Assembly (NCBI GenBank): GCA_900554225.1
Contig: USGH01000117.1
Span: forward strand, 1 to 7,608
DNA: 7,608 bases
Source: an uncultured Eubacteriales bacterium
GTDB taxonomy: Bacteria; Bacillota; Clostridia; Oscillospirales; CAG-272
Direction of reading: 5' to 3'
In this document: one piece after another, positions 6,991 through 7,608 of the stretch
Numbering within the stretch: position 1 is the stretch's first letter
Layout of the letters: every line of letters begins with the position of its first letter
Position numbers and translations under genes: made by a program
Notes under the pieces: model-generated
Databases searched by the model: none
What the model saw: the letters and a program-made list of their open reading frames with translations, nothing else
What the model was told of the DNA's origin: nothing

Positions 6991-7608
6991 TGTTTATTGA
7001 TGCAGAAAAGCTCGATTATCGCTCTCTCAATGAGGCAATCCGCGCCGCAGGAGACACATGCCATATCACCGGATGTCTCGGTCAACGGTTCATTGCGGCA
7101 GGAATGAGCGGCAAAAAAATCGAGATCGACGGGATCCCCGGAAACGCGCTTGGTGCCTATCTCGGCGGCTGTGAAATCACCATACATGGCAATGCACAGG
7201 ACGCAGTCGGTGACACCATGAACGATGGTACGATCGTGGTGTCCGGCAGTATCGGCGACGCGGCCGGATATGCCATGCGCGGCGGTGCGATCTATATCAA
7301 AGGCAATGCCGGGTATCGCGCCGGGATCCATATGAAGGAATATAAAGAAAAGAAACCTGTGATCGTCATCGGCGGTCGTGCCGGGAGCTTTCTTGGGGAA
7401 TACCAGGCGGGCGGCGTGATCGTGGTATTGGGTCTGCACACGGATTCCCGCCCCATTGTGGGGAATTTTCCGGCAACCGGTATGCATGGCGGCAAAATGT
7501 TTCTGCGTTCCGACTGCAGGGATGTACGCTTTCCGGGGCAGGTGACGGCCCGCGCCGCGGGGGATGCCGACCGGGAAGAACTGAAGGCGTATGTATCTGA
7601 ATACTGTC
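6990..7608 (+). CDS. GXGXG (glutamate synthase alpha subunit C-terminal-like) protein, 3'-truncated
   Basis: The first 206 codons of this gene are present, with no stop before the window ends. The product has the right-handed beta-helix pattern of the GltB C-terminal domain, with glycines at regular spacing. Examples are IDGIPGNALGAYLGG (46-60), GNAQDAVGDTMNDG and GSIGDAAGYAMRGGAIYIKGNAGYRAG. These are followed by the conserved NFPATGMHGGKMFLRS segment, which closes the helix in the family. The domain has no active site of its own; in GOGAT it packs between the amidotransferase and synthase parts. Stand-alone versions are usually around 240-250 residues, so probably only a few dozen residues are missing. 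The start at 6990 shares one base with the stop of the FAD gene (TAATG). FwdC/FmdC of formylmethanofuran dehydrogenase share the fold but are excluded by the neighbours. Confidence 0.9.
   Translation, partial: MFIDAEKLDYRSLNEAIRAAGDTCHITGCLGQRFIAAGMSGKKIEIDGIPGNALGAYLGGCEITIHGNAQDAVGDTMNDGTIVVSGSIGDAAGYAMRGGAIYIKGNAGYRAGIHMKEYKEKKPVIVIGGRAGSFLGEYQAGGVIVVLGLHTDSRPIVGNFPATGMHGGKMFLRSDCRDVRFPGQVTARAAGDADREELKAYVSEYC

Noticed and set aside
6983..6991. TGGTATAAT near the GXGXG gene start as an internal extended -10 promoter.
   Set aside because: No -35 box lies 16-18 bases upstream (TAGAAA at the expected place), and the -10 would overlap the ATG, so any transcript would lack this start codon and its ribosome binding site.

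Overview
The window reads as chromosomal DNA of a moderately G+C-rich Firmicute, most likely a gut-type clostridium (Oscillospiraceae-like). The reasons are two textbook sigma-A promoters, strong AGGAGG-type ribosome binding sites, intrinsic terminators with U-tracts, and a split, ferredoxin-linked glutamate synthase operon of the type seen in Clostridia and archaea. This placement is inference from gene content and signals, not from a marker gene. All convincing genes lie on the + strand.

Region 1 (1-1048) holds the 3' part of an ABC-transporter extracellular solute-binding protein, closed by a good intrinsic terminator. Region 2 (1061-about 2500) is a single-gene unit. A consensus extended -10 promoter drives a 451-residue PHP-domain metal-dependent phosphoesterase with an N-terminal beta-rich domain; its substrate is unknown. 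Region 3 (2533-7608, running off the end) is an operon with its own consensus extended -10 promoter and a short leader. The leader contains a strong hairpin followed by a U-tract, which looks like a transcription attenuator placed before the first gene.

The operon encodes a glutamate synthase (GOGAT) broken into pieces, in the order class II glutamine amidotransferase, FMN/Fe-S synthase subunit, four-cluster ferredoxin, FAD/NAD(P)-binding oxidoreductase, and GXGXG beta-helix subunit (cut by the window end). All four gene junctions overlap by 1 or 4 bases (TAATG, ATGA, ATGA, TAATG). By family knowledge, the amidotransferase releases ammonia from glutamine, and the FMN subunit condenses it with 2-oxoglutarate and reduces the product to glutamate. 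Electrons would come from a pyridine nucleotide through the FAD protein and the ferredoxin, which replace the usual GltD subunit. The GXGXG subunit supplies the structural beta-helix normally fused to GltB.

The most interesting part is not the enzymes but the leader of the operon at about 2567-2682. There a terminator hairpin, a possible nearly leaderless 20-codon ORF running through it, and an in-frame upstream ATG overlapping that ORF's stop together suggest an uncharacterised regulatory device. No mobile elements, CRISPR arrays, tRNAs or rRNAs were seen. No gene-free stretch exceeds about 200 bases.
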